In this document: positions 50,598-64,000 of the stretch, one piece after another
Layout of the letters: each line of letters opens with the position of its first letter
Position numbering within the stretch: position 1 is the first letter of the stretch
Source: Agelas oroides
Lineage: Eukaryota; Porifera; Demospongiae; Agelasida; Agelasidae
Length of the DNA: 64,000 bases
Assembly (NCBI GenBank): GCA_949130485.1
Contig: OX422201.1
Location: 1,834,516 to 1,898,515, forward strand
Direction of reading: 5' to 3'
Notes under the pieces: generated by a model
Told to the model about the DNA's origin: nothing
Databases searched by the model: none
The model's input: the letters and a program-made list of their open reading frames with translations, nothing else
Position numbers and translations under genes: made by a program

Positions 50598-53439
50598 TGG
50601 TGGTAGAGTGAGGTAGAGTCGGGGTAGAGTGTGGTAGAGTGAGGTAGAGTCGGGGTAGAGTGTGGAAGACTAAGGTAGAGTCGGGTCTAGACAGGGTAGA
50701 TTGTGGTAGAGTGAGGTAGAGCCGTGTCGACATAGGGTAGAGTGTGGTAGAGTGCGGTAGAGTCGTGTCGAGCCAGGCTAGAGTGCAATAGAGTGAGGTA
50801 CAGTAGGGGTAGAGTGTGGTAGAGTGAGGTAGAGTATGGGTAGAGTGTGCTAGAGTGAGGTAGAGTCGGGTTTAGCCAGGGTAGAGTGTGGTAGAGTGAG
50901 GTAGAGTGGGGTCGAGCCTGGGTAGAGTGTGGTAGAGTGCGGTAGAGTCATGTCTAGCCAGTGTAGAGTGCTATAGAGTGAGGTAGAGTAGGGGTAGAGT
51001 GAGGTAGAGTGAGGTAGAGTTTGGGTAGAGTGTGGTAGAGTGAGGTAGAGTCGGGTCGAGCCTGGGTAGAGTGTGGTAGAGTGAGGTAGAGTCGGGTCGA
51101 GCCAGGGTAGAGTGTGGTGGAGTGAGGTAGAGTCGGGTAGAGCCAGGGTAGAGTGTGGTGGAGTGAGGTAGATTCAGGGTAGAGTGTGGTAGAGTGAGGT
51201 ATAGTCGGGGTAGAGTGTGGTAGAGTGAGGTAGAGTCGGGTCGAGGAAGGGTAGAGTGTGGTAGAGTGAGGTAGAGTGGGGTCGAGCAAGGGTACAGTGT
51301 GGTAGAGTGAGGTAGAGTCGAGGTAGAGTGTGGTAGAGGTAGAGAAGGGTCGAACCAGGTTAGAGTGTGGTAGAGTGAGGTAGAGTCGGGTCGAGCGAGG
51401 GTAGAGTGCGGTAGAGTGAGGTAGAGTCGAGTCGAGGAAGGATAGAGTGTGGTAAAGTGAGGTAGAGTCGGCTCGAGCCAGGGTAGAGTGCGGTAGAGTG
51501 AGGTTGAGTCGGGTCGAGCCAGGGTAGAGTGTGGTAGAGTAAGGTAGAGTCGGGTCGAGCCTGGGTAGAGTGTGGTAGAGAGAGGTAGAGTCGGGTCGAT
51601 CCAGGGTAGAGTGTGGTAGAGTGAGGTAGAGTCGGGTCGAACCAGGGTAGAGTGTGGTAGAGTGAGGTAGAGTCAGGGTAGAGTGTGGTAGAGTGAGGTA
51701 GATTCGGGGTAGAGTGTGGTAGAGTAAGGTAGAGTCGGGTCTAGACAGGGTAGAGTGTGGTAGAGTGAGGTAGAGTCTGGGTAGAGTGTGCTAGAGAGAG
51801 GTAGAGTCTGGTTGAGCCAGGGTAGAGTGTGGTAGAGTGAGGTAGAGTGGGGTCGAGCCTGGGTAGAGTGTGGTAGAGTGAGGTAGAGTCGGGTCGAGAT
51901 AGGGTAGAGTGTGGAAGAGTGAGGTAGAGTCGGGGTAGAGTGTGGTAGAGTTAGGTAGAGTCAGGTCGAGCCAGGGTAGAGTATGGTAGAGGAGGTAGAG
52001 TCGGGGTAGAGCGTGGTAGAGTGAGGTAGAGTCGGGGTAGAGTGTGATAGAGTGAGGTAGAGTCGGGTCTAGCCAGGGTAGAGTGTGGTAGAGTGAGGTA
52101 GAGTAGGGTCGAGTAAAGGTAGAGTGTGGTAAAGTGAGGTAAAGTCGAGTCGAGACTGGGTAGAGTGTGGTAGAGTGAGGTAGAGTCAGGTCGAGCCAGG
52201 GTAGAGTGTGGTAGAGTGAGGTAGAGTCGGGTAGAGCTAAGGGTAGAGTGCGGTAGAGTGAGGTAGAGTCGGGTCGAGCCAGGGTAGAGTGTGGTAGGGT
52301 GAGGGAGAGTCGGGTCGAGCCAAGGTAGAGTGTGGTAGAGTGAAGTAGAGTCATGGTAGAGTGTAGTAGAGTTAGGTAGTGTCGGGATAGTGGGTGGTAG
52401 AGTGAAGTGGAGTCAGGTCCAGCCTGGGTAGAGTGTGGTAGAGTGAGGTAGACTCGGGTCGAGCCAGGGTAGAGGGTGGTAGAGTGAGGTAGAGTCGGGG
52501 TAGAGTGTGGTAGAGTGAGGTAGAGTCGGGGTAGAGTGTGGAAGACTAAGGTAGAGTCGGGTCTAGACAGGGTAGATTGTGGTAGAGTGAGGTAGAGCCG
52601 TGTCGACATAGGGTAGAGTGTGGTAGAGTGCGGTAGAGTCGTGTCGAGCCAGGCTAGAGTGCAATAGAGTGAGGTACAGTAGGGGTAGAGTGTGGTAGAG
52701 TGAGGTAGAGTATGGGTAGAGTGTGCTAGAGTGAGGTAGAGTCGGGTTGAGCCAGGGTAGAGTGTGGTAGAGTGAGGTAGAGTGGGGTCGAGCCTGGGTA
52801 GAGTGTGGTAGAGTGCGGTACAGTCGTGTCTAGCCAGGGTAGAGTGCTATAGAGTGAGGTAGAGTAGGGGTAGAGTGTGGTAGAGTGAGGTAAAGTCTGG
52901 GTAGAGTGTGGTAGAGTGAGGTAGAGCCTGGGTAGAGTGTGGTAGAGTGAGGTAGAGTCGGGTCGAGCCAGGGTAGAGTGTGGTAGAGTGAGGTAGAGTC
53001 GGGTAGAGCCAGGGTAGAGTGTGGTGGAGTGAGGTAGATTCAGGGTAGAGTGTGGTAGAGTGAGGTAGAGTCGGGTCGAGCCAGGGTAGAGTGTGGTAGA
53101 GTGAGGTAGAGTCGGGGTAGAGTGTGGTAGAGTGAGGTAGAGGCGGGGTAGTGTGTGGTAGAGTCAGGTAGAGTCGGGGTAGAGTGTGGTAGAGTGAAGT
53201 AGAGTCGGGGTAGAGTGTGGTACAGTGAGGTAGAGTCGGGGTAGAGTGTGGTAGAGTGAGGTGGAGTCGGATCGAGCGAGGGTAGAGTGTGGTAGAGTGA
53301 GGTAGAGTCGGGTCGAGCCAGGGTAGAGTCTGGTGGAGTGAGGTAGGGCCAGGTCGAGCAAGAGTAGAGTGTGATAGAGTGAGGTAGAGTCGGGTCGAGC
53401 GAGGGTAGAGTGTGGTAGAGTGAGGTAGAGTGGGGTCGA

Positions 53440-56400
53440 GCAAGGGTAGAGTGTGGTAGAGTGAGGTAGAGTCGAGGTAGAGTGTGGTAGAGGTAGAGAA
53501 GGGTCGAACCAGGTTAGAGTGTGGTAGAGTGAGGTAGAGTCGGGTCGAGCGAGGGTAGAGTGAGGTAGAGTGAGGCAGAGTCGAGTCGAGGAAGGATAGA
53601 GTGTGGTAAAGTGAGGTAGAGTCGGCTCGAGCCAGGGTAGAGTGCGGTAGAGTGAGGTTGAGTCGGGTCGAGCCAGGGTAGAGTGCGGTAGAGTAAGGTA
53701 GAGTCGGGTCGAGCCTGGGTAGAGTGTGGTAGAGAGAGGTAGAGTCGGGTCGAGCCAGGGTAGAGTGTGGTAGAGTCGGGTCGAGCCAGGGTAGAGTGTG
53801 GTAGAGTGAGGTAGAGTCGGGTCGAAGCAGGGTAGAGTGTGGTAGAGTGAGGTAGAGTCGGGGTAGAGTGTGGTAGAGTGAGGTAGATTCGGGGTAGAGT
53901 GTGGTAGAGTAAGGTAGAGTCGGGTCTAGACAGCGTAGAGTGTGGTAGAGTGAGGTAGAGCCGTGTCGACATAGGGTAGAGTGTGGTAGAGTGCGGTAGA
54001 GTCGTGTCGAGCCAGTGTAGAGTGCTATAGTGTGAGGTAGAGTAGGGGTAGAGCGTGGTAGAGTGAGGTAGAGTCTGGGTAGAGTGTGCTAGAGTGAGGT
54101 AGAGTCGGGTTTAGCCAGGGTAGAGTGTGGTAGAGTGAGGTAGAGTGGGGTCGAGCCTGGGTAGAGTGTGGTAGAGTGAGGTAGAGTCGGGTCGAGTCAG
54201 GGTAGAGTGTGGAAGAGTGAGGTAGAGTCGGGGTAGAGTGTGGTAGAGTGTGGTAGAGTTAGGTAGAGTCAGGTCGAGCCAGGGTAGAGTGTGGTAGAGT
54301 GTGGTAGAGTGAGGTAGAGTCGGGTAGAGCAAAGGGTAGAGTGTGGTAGAGTGAGGTAGAGTGGGGTCGAGCCTGGGTAGAGTGTGGTAGAGTGCGGTAG
54401 AGTCGTGTCTAGCCAGTGTAGAGTGCTATAGAGTGAGGTAGAGTAGGGGTAGAGTGTGGTAGAGTGAGGTAGAGTCTGGGTAGAGTGTGGTAGAGTGAGG
54501 TAGAGTCGGGTCGAGCCTGGGTAGAGTGTGGTAGAGTGAGGTAGAGTCGGGTCGAGCCAGGGTAGAGTGTGGTAGAGTGAGGTAGAGTCGGGTATAGCCA
54601 GGGTAGAGTGTGGTGGAGTGAGGTAGATTCAGGGTAGAGTGTGGTAGAGTGAGGTAGAGTTGGGTCGAGCCAGGGTAGAGTGTGGTAGAGTGAGGTAGAG
54701 TCGGGGTAGAGTGTGGTAGAGTGAAGTAGAGTCGGGGTAGAGTGTGGTACAGTGAGGTAGAGTCGGGGTAGAGTGTGGTAGAGTGAGGTGGAGTCAGATC
54801 GAGCGAGGGTAGAGTGTGGTAGAGTGAGGTAGAGTCGGGTCGAGCCAGGGTAGAGTCTGGTGGAGTGAGGTAGGGTCAGGTCGAGCAAGAGTAGAGTGTG
54901 ATAGAGTGAGGTAGAGTCGGGTCGAGCGAGGGTAGAGTGTGGTAGAGTGAGGTATAGTCGGGGTAGAGTGTGGTAGAGTGAGGTAGAGTCGGGTTGAGCA
55001 AGGATAGAGTGTGGTAGAGTGAGGTAGAGTGGGGTCGAGCAAGGGTAGAGTGTGGTAGAGTGAGGTAGAGTCGAGGTAGAGTGTGGTAGAGGTAGAGAAG
55101 GGTCGAACCAGGTTAGAGTGTGGTAGAGTGAGGTAGAGTCGGGTCGAGCGAGGGTAGAGTGCGGTAGAGTGAGGTAGAGTCGAGTCGAGGCAGGATAGAG
55201 TGTGGTAAAGTGAGGTAGAGTCGGCTCGAGCCAGGGTAGAGTGCGGTAGAGTGAGGTTGAGTCGGGTCGAGCCAGGGTAGAGTGTGGTAGAGTAAGGTAG
55301 AGTCGGGTCGAGCCTGGGTAGAGTGTGGTAGAGAGAGGTAGAGTCGGGTCGAGCCAGGGTAGAGTGTGGTAGAGTCGGGTCGAGCCAGGGTAGAGTGTGG
55401 TAGAGTGAGGTAGAGTCGGGTCGAACCAGGGTAGAGTGTGGTAGAGTGAGGTAGAGTCGGGGTAGAGTGTGGTAGAGTGAGGTAGATTCGGGGTAGAGTG
55501 TGGTAGAGTAAGGTAGAGTCGGGTCTAGACAGGGTAGAGTGTGGTAGAGTGAGGTAGAGCCGTGTCGACATAGGGTAGAGTGTGGTAGAGTGCGGTAGAG
55601 TCGTGTCGAGCCAGTGTAGAGTGCTATAGTGTGAGGTAGAGTAGGGGTAGAGTGTGGTAGAGTGAGGTTGAGTCTGGGTAGAGTGTGCTAGAGTGAGGTA
55701 GAGTCGGGTTGAGCCAGGGTAGAGTGTGGTAGAGTGAGGTAGAGTGGGGTCGAGCCTGGGTAGAGTGTGGTAGAGTGAGGTAGAGTCGGGTCGAGCCAGG
55801 GTAGAGTGTGGAAGAGTGAGGTAGAGTCGTGGTAGAGTGTGGTAGAGTTAGGTAGAGTCAGGTCGAGCCAGGGTAGAGTGTGGTAGAGTGTGGTAGAGTG
55901 AGGTAGAGTCGGGTAGAGCAAAGGGTAGAGTGTGGTAGAGTGAGGTAGAGTCGGGTCGAGCCAGGGTAGAGTGTGGTAGAGTGAGGTAGGATCAGGTCGA
56001 GCAAGGGCAGAGTGTGGTAGAGTGAGGTAGAGTCGGGTCGAGACAGGGTAGAGTGTGGTAGAGTGTGGTAGAGTGAGGTAGAGTGGGGTCGAGCCTGGGT
56101 AGAGTGTGGTAGAGTGCGGTAGAGTCGTGTCTAGCCAGTGTAGAGTGCTGTAGAGTGAGGTAGAGTAGGGGTAGAGTGTGGTAGAGTGAGGTAGAGTCTG
56201 GGTAGAGTGTGGTAGAGTGAGGTAGAGTCGGGTCGAGCCTGGGTAGAGTGTGGTAGAATGAGGTAGAGCCGTGTCGACATAGGGTAGAGTGTGGTAGAGT
56301 GCGGTAGAGTCGTGTCGAGCCAGTGTAGAGTGCTATAGTGTGAGGTAGAGTAGGGGTAGAGTGTGGTAGAGTGAGGTAGAGTCTGGGTAGAGTGTGCTAG

Positions 56401-58090
56401 AGTGAGGTAGAGTCGGGTTGAGCCAGGGTAGAGTGTGGTAGATTGAGGTACAGTGGGGTCGAGCCTGGGTAGAGTGTGGTAGAGTGAGGTAGAGTCGGGT
56501 CGAGCCAGGGTAGAGTGTGGAAGAGTGAGGTAGAGTCGGGGTAGAGTGTGGTAGAGTTAGGTAGAGTCAGGTCGAGCCAGGGTAGAGTGTGGTAGAGTGT
56601 GGTAGAGTGAGGTAGAGTCGGGTAGAGCAAAGGGTAGAGTGTGGTAGAGTGAGGTAGAGTGGGGTCGAGCCTGGGTAGAGTGTGGTAGAGTGCGGTAGAG
56701 TCGTGTCTAGCCAGTGTAGAGTGCTATAGAGTGAGGTAGAGTAGGGGTAGAGTGTGGTAGAGTGAGGTAGAGTCTGGGTAGAGTGTGGTAGAGTGAGGTA
56801 GAGTCTGGTCGAGCCTGGGTAGAGTGTGGTAGAGTGAGGTAGAGTCGGGTCGAGCCAGGGTAGAGTGTGGTAGAGTGTGGTAGAGTCGGGTAGAGTGTGG
56901 TAGAGTCGGGTAGAGCCAGGGTAGAGTGTGGTGGAGTGAGGTAGATTCAGGGTAGAGTGTGGTAGAGTGAGGTAGAGTCGGGTCGAGCCAGGGTAGAGTG
57001 TGGTAGAGTGAGGTAGAGTCGGGGTAGAGTGTGGTAGAGTGAGGTAGAGGCGGGGTAGTGTGTGGTAGAGTGAGGTAGAGTCGGGGTAGAGTGTGGTAGA
57101 GTGAAGTAGAGTCGGGGTAGAGTGTGGTACAGTGAGGTAGAGTCGGGGTAGAGTGTGGTAGAGTGAGGTGGAGTCGGATCGAGCGAGGGTAGAGTGTGGT
57201 AGAGTGAGGTAGAGTCGGGTCGAGCCAGGGTAGAGTCTGGTGGAGTGAGGTAGGGTCAGGTCGAGGAAGAGTAGAGTGTGATAGAGTGAGGTAGAGTCGG
57301 GTCGAGGGAGGGTAGAGTGTGGTAGAGTGAGGTATAGTCAGGGTAGAGTGTGGTAGAGTGAGGTAGAGTGGGGTCGAGCAAGGGTAGAGTGTGGTAGAGG
57401 TAGAGTCGGGTCGAACCAGGTTAGAGTGTGGTAGAGTGAGGTAGAGTCGGGTCGAGCGAGGGTAGAGTGCGGTAGAGTGAGGTAGAGTCGAGTCGAGGAA
57501 GGATAGAGTGTGGTAAAGTGAGGTAGAGTCGGCTCGAGCCAGGGTAGAGTGTGGTAGAGTGAGGTTGAGTCGGGTCGAGCCAGGGTAGAGTGTGGTAGAG
57601 TAAGGTAGAGTCGGGTCGAGCCTTGGTAGAGTGTGGTAGAGAGAGGTAGAGTCGGGTCGAGCCAGGGTAGAGTGTGGTAGAGTCGGGTCGAGCCAGGGTA
57701 GAGTGTGGTAGAGTGAGGTAGAGTCGGGTCGAACCAGGGTAGAGTGTGGTAGAGTGAGGTAGAGTCGGGGTAGAGTGTGGTAGAGTGAGGTAGATTCGGG
57801 GTAGAGTGTGGTAGAGTAAGGTAGAGTCAGGTCTAGACAGGGTAGAGTGTGGTAGAGTGAGGTAGAGCCGTGTCGACATAGGGTAGAGTGTGGTAGAGTG
57901 CGGTAGAGTCGTGTCGAGCCAGTGTAGAGTGCTATAGTGTGAGGTAGAGTAGGGGTAGAGTGTGGTAGAGTGAGGTAGAGTCTGGGTAGAGTGTGCTGGA
58001 GTGAGGTAGAGTCGGGTTGAGCCAGGGTAGAGTGTGGTAGAGTGAGGTAGAGTGGGGTCGAGCCTGGGTAGAGTGTGGTAGAGTGAGGTA
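53440..58090 (+). repeat. Higher-order block in three copies (offsets 1,599 and 2,308 bp)
   Basis: A block marked by GAGGTAGAGAAGGGTCGAA (or its AGAGTCGGGTCGAACC variant), CGAGGAAGGATAG, and GCCGTGTCGACATAGGG occurs near 53,480-54,350, 55,080-55,940 and 57,390-58,090. Spacing is 1,599 bp from the first to the second copy and 2,308 bp from the second to the third, with small decamer indels between copies. The third copy is the last large block before the gene. Confidence 0.75.
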
Positions 58091-58412
58091 GAGTCGGGTC
58101 AAGCCAGGGTAGAGTGTGGTAGAGTGCGGTAGAGTCGTGTCGAGCCAGGGTAGAGTGTGGTAGAGTGAGGTAGAGTAGGTGTAGAGTGTGGTAGAGTGAG
58201 GTAGAGTCGGGGTAGAGTGTGCTAGAGTGAGGTAGAGTCTCGTCGAGCCAGGGGAGAGTGTGGTAGAGTGAGGTAGAGTCGGGGTAGAGCGTGGTAGAGT
58301 GAGGTAGAGTCGGGGTAGAGTGTGGTAGAGTGAGGTAGAGTCGGGTCTAGCAAGGGTAGAGTGTGGTAGAGTGAGGTAGAGTAGGGTTGAGCAAAGGTAG
58401 AGTGTGGTAGAA

Positions 58413-58683
58413 AACAGGCTGACTACATGTGATCACCTAGTCACATTCCGAGGCTAGTCTCGCTCAGCAGAATTTTTTTTTATTTCTGATGAAACTTGAA
58501 AGAAAAAAAAATTTGGTTGGCTCACGAGACTAATAAAAATTATGCTTGGGATGAGGTAGGTGTCTATCTCTGTGTGAACCAGTTCTGGATCAGCTTCTGT
58601 TTCTATTTTGCAAGCCAAAGTGGCGGGGTCGTGTCAACACGGGGAAATCCCCTTGGAATTAGTCGATCTCAGCACGTGGAAAC
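58413..58683 (+). promoter_or_regulatory. Unique 5' flank / probable promoter and 5' UTR of the AKR7-like gene
   Basis: This is the only non-satellite DNA between the array and the start codon. It holds A/T runs near 58,472-58,481 and 58,502-58,512, and TAATAAAAAT at 58,531-58,540 as the nearest TATA-like stretch. A match to the NF-kappaB consensus, GGGAAATCCC, lies at 58,642-58,651 inside GGGGAAATCCCC. An E-box, CACGTG, lies at 58,673-58,678. An in-frame TAG at 58,660-58,662 closes the reading frame upstream of the chosen ATG. No transcription start can be fixed from sequence. The motif calls are pattern matches only. Confidence 0.5.
58642..58651 (+). promoter_or_regulatory. Candidate NF-kappaB/Rel site
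   Basis: GGGAAATCCC fits the Rel-family consensus GGGRNWYYCC at every position and sits 33 bp upstream of the start codon. A 10-bp match can arise by chance. Its proximal position is the only added support. Confidence 0.3.
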
Positions 58684-62502
<3,819 letters not shown>

Positions 62503-62599
62503 ATGCACTGAACTATTAGTTTTGGTACCTATATAAATCTCTTTATTATCCAGTTGATATTTCTACAACAGTATTTTCCTATTCCCGTTTCATTTAGCT

Positions 62600-63303
62600 A
62601 TTACCACAACAGCGTCGTGTCTCTTCTCACACAAAGTCCCGAGTAACTCGCCGTTCGAACGGATTGGTTCTAATTAAAGCGCACGCTGGTTGCTAGGATA
62701 TCGCGCGCGTATATAGCCTCAGGGCCCGTGCAATAACTACCCGTGCAATATGTAATAGTTATAGCACAGGTGCCAGGGATTTATGGCAGTAAACAGACCG
62801 AGTCCGAGGGCGTAGCTCGAGGACGAGGTTTGTTTACTACAGCCATAAATCCCTGGCCACCTGTGCTATAATTATTATATATCCCACCTGATTGGTCCTT
62901 TGTTGTTATTATTGTAAACACATCTGTACATGTGCAAGTGTTTACAGTAACTTCGATATTATTTACTGTCACAGAAAAATGATGTAAAATCTGTACTATA
63001 GTCTGACAATGTAGTAGACTGTAAACTAAAAATACATGGAGAGGGAATTATGAGCCATAATTTCCCTTGTAGCCTTGAGGGGACAAATTATGACAGTTAA
63101 AGTCCACTCTGGCCTATGCATGAAGTATAGTAGGTGGGATATATCTATTACATATTGCACGGGTAGTTATTGCACGGGCCCTGAGGCTATATACGCGCGC
63201 GATATCCTAGCAACCAGCGTGCGCTTTAATTAGAACCAATCCGTTCGAACGGCGAGTTACTCGGGACTTTGTGTGAGAAGAGACACGACGCTGTTGTGGT
63301 AAT
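62600..63303. mobile_element. MITE-like element with perfect 159-bp terminal inverted repeats
   Basis: Left arm 62,600-62,758 and right arm 63,145-63,303 are exact reverse complements over all 159 bp when read base by base. Outer ends are ATTACC and GGTAAT. The 386-bp centre has no long ORF and no transposase. No convincing target-site duplication flanks the arms, and a related right arm downstream extends past GGTAAT, so the true termini may lie further out. It could be a non-autonomous DNA transposon or a foldback element. Superfamily cannot be assigned. Confidence 0.75.
62759..62871. repeat. Inner inverted repeat nested in the 704-bp element
   Basis: Arms 62,759-62,795 and 62,831-62,871 are reverse complements apart from a few inserted bases, around a 35-bp loop. 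Core arm sequence: CCAGGGATTTATGGC. It starts directly at the inner edge of the left 159-bp arm. It may be a separate small MITE that inserted into the larger one, or part of a composite palindrome. Confidence 0.7.
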
Positions 63304-63317
63304 GGATAATAAATACT

Positions 63318-63450
63318 TTATTACACTCGTTAGCGTGCATATCGCGGTTATTGCACTCGTGGGCTGCATTTTCACTCGCCTTCGGCTCGTGAAAATACCA
63401 CGCACACTCGTGCAACAACTCGCGATATTGCACGCTAACTCGTGTAATAA
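63318..63450. repeat. Foldback / near-palindrome tail
   Basis: Outer arms TTATTACACTCG...CGCG and CGCGATATTGCACGC...TAATAA pair with few mismatches. Inner arms around TTTTCACTCG and CTCGTGAAAA form a second hairpin with tip CCTTCGG. In the downstream copy (to 63,751) the middle of this palindrome is missing, as expected from deletion in a hairpin. Confidence 0.65.
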
Positions 63451-63456
63451 GGTATA

Positions 63457-63751
63457 TTTATTATCCAGTTGATATTTCTACAACAGTATTTTCCTATTCC
63501 CGTGCCGTGCAATATCACACGATATTGCACGGGTAGTTATTGCACGGGCCCTGGGGCTATATACGCGTGATATCCTAGCAACCAGCGTGCGCTTTAATTA
63601 GAACCAGTGCGTTCGAACGGCGAGCTACTCGGGACTTTGTGTGAGAAGAGACACGACGCTGTTGTGGTAATGGATAATAAATACTTTATTATACTCGTTA
63701 GCGTGCATATCGCGGTTATTGCACGCTAACTCGTGTAATAAGGTATATTTA
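63457..63751. repeat. Duplicated segment, copy 2 (295 bp, internally deleted)
   Basis: It has the same 47-bp start as copy 1 (63,457-63,503), then a short hairpin with 12-bp arms CCGTGCAATATC and GATATTGCACGG (63,505-63,516 and 63,521-63,532). After that comes the right arm and tail, matching 63,152-63,460 with point changes and a missing palindrome centre. Relative to copy 1, the left arm and the centre are gone. Confidence 0.7.
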
Positions 63752-64000
63752 CACAATGGATTTTGGTATGCTCTTTATGGTGTGCTATGAAATTATGCTA
63801 TGCTATGAAAATACTGACTTAGCAGTTGCACAGATCTGCCCACAGTCCTTACAGGGATGAATTCCAGGTAATCAATGAATTATGCACTGAATTATCAGAA
63901 AGGCATGATTTTAACAGGTCCCAAATCTGTATGCTTCCACTGTGGTGGACTAACTGTACTTTGTGGACCAATTGTACTTTGCACTCATTTCTATAATTAT
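63752..64000. other. Unique sequence to the right edge, no gene seen
   Basis: This is A/T-rich sequence with short reiterations of TATGCT near 63,766-63,803 and an 18-bp tandem duplication at 63,945-63,980 (units starting GTGGACTAACTG and GTGGACCAATTG). No ORF, RNA gene or splice-supported exon was found. Confidence 0.7.

Larger units (their letters stand above)
1..58412 (+). repeat. 58.4-kb tandem satellite array (decamer-based, 31/41-bp units)
   Basis: The whole stretch is head-to-tail repeats in one orientation and continues past the left edge. The base unit is a decamer near GGTAGAGTGN. Three of them, with endings GT, GA and CG, make a 31-bp unit with one extra G, or a 41-bp unit when followed by GGTCGAGCCAG. 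Counting bases in the 41-bp consensus gives 20 G, 9 A, 8 T and 4 C, a very strong G over C bias on this strand. Units differ by point changes and by gain or loss of single decamers. I see no unique sequence, transposon or inversion inside it. The last recognisable unit ends at about 58,412. It is non-coding satellite or large minisatellite DNA. Whether it is pericentromeric, subtelomeric or interstitial cannot be told from the window. Confidence 0.97.
43300..58412 (+). repeat. Gene-proximal sequence domain of the satellite
   Basis: From about 43.3 kb to the end, the landmark GTTTACA (first seen at 1,078 and last at about 42,483) is not found by eye. It is replaced by another private variant, CTATAGAGTG or CTATAGTGTG, seen near 44,330, 46,614, 47,620, 48,587, 50,970, 52,847, 54,015, 54,428, 55,623, 56,328, 56,727 and 57,921. 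The base repeat and its orientation do not change, so this is a change of subfamily and not a different satellite. Confidence 0.7.
62542..63456. repeat. Duplicated segment, copy 1 (915 bp)
   Basis: This segment begins with 47 bp (62,542-62,588) that recur exactly at 63,457-63,503. It then carries the left inverted-repeat arm, a centre, the right arm and a foldback tail. Its tail joins directly to the second 47-bp copy. The order fits a tandem duplication whose unit includes sequence from just behind the AKR7-like stop codon. Confidence 0.7.

Noticed and set aside
500..58000. More than a hundred minus-strand ORFs of 60-540 codons rich in Ser, Thr, Leu, Tyr, His and Pro
   Set aside because: They are readings of the satellite complement, which has almost no stop codons in any frame. 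Frames overlap, starts and ends follow random variants, unit lengths (31, 41) are not multiples of three, and no domain or codon bias is visible.
1..58412. CRISPR array
   Set aside because: There is no alternation of a constant repeat with unique spacers; all sequence is variants of one unit, and the window is eukaryotic.
1..58412. Telomere repeat or strong G-quadruplex array
   Set aside because: The unit is not a known telomere repeat. GG pairs are separated by about eight bases, which gives only weak quadruplex potential.
58551..58562. Satellite-like TGAGGTAG in the promoter flank as a founder of the array
   Set aside because: The match is only about eight bases and isolated; chance is enough to explain it.
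62532..62537. TATAAA as polyadenylation signal
   Set aside because: It is a weak variant signal in A/T-rich DNA. The nearest AATAAA (63,308-63,313) is about 800 bp away in repeat DNA, so no 3' end can be assigned.
63269..63472. 67-codon plus-strand ORF in the foldback region
   Set aside because: It lies wholly in inverted-repeat DNA and is a by-product of the palindromes.

Overview
The window is eukaryotic genomic DNA with two very different parts. Positions 1 to about 58,412 are one uninterrupted, single-orientation tandem satellite that runs off the left edge. The remaining 5.6 kb is ordinary unique sequence. It holds one complete 12-exon gene with GT-AG introns, reading away from the satellite, followed by inverted-repeat (MITE-like) DNA. 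Canonical splice sites, several minimal introns of 69-79 bp, a tRNA-derived repeat in an intron and an AKR7-type aldo-keto reductase point to an animal, probably an invertebrate with compact introns. I cannot name the species from the sequence alone; a sponge or another early-branching animal is only a guess.

Satellite (1-58,412): the basic unit is a decamer close to GGTAGAGTGN. Three decamers, usually ending GT, GA and CG, form a 31-bp unit (one extra G) or, with an added GGTCGAGCCAG block, a 41-bp unit. Above this lie long, only slightly diverged direct copies whose separations I measured from shared private variants: 2,379, 3,262 and about 5,645 bp in the first 8 kb; 1,131 and 4,391 bp at 8-13.5 kb; 957 bp near 21-22.7 kb; 710 and 915 bp at 47-50.6 kb; and 1,599 and 2,308 bp at 53-58 kb. 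Diagnostic variants change near 43 kb, so the array has at least two sequence domains. The + strand is G-rich and C-poor throughout. The C-rich complement is almost free of stop codons in all three frames, which produces many long but meaningless Ser/Thr/Leu/Tyr/His/Pro ORFs.

Gene (58,684-62,502): a full aldo-keto reductase of the AKR7 (aflatoxin aldehyde / succinic semialdehyde reductase) family can be assembled exon by exon. It gives 326 residues and keeps the catalytic tetrad D41, Y46, K72 and H108. Its start codon lies only 272 bp from the last satellite unit. Intron 2 is largely a tandem array in which the 3' end of exon 2, including the catalytic Asp codon and the splice donor, has been copied five times. 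Exon 5 shows a smaller duplication of its donor. Intron 9 holds a minus-strand tRNA-like/SINE remnant.

Downstream (62,503-64,000): a 704-bp element with perfect 159-bp terminal inverted repeats, a second nested inverted repeat inside it and an adjoining foldback form one segment. That segment appears to have been tandemly duplicated, the second copy having lost its left arm and centre. No other protein gene is supported. I found no bacterial-type system, CRISPR array or viral gene.
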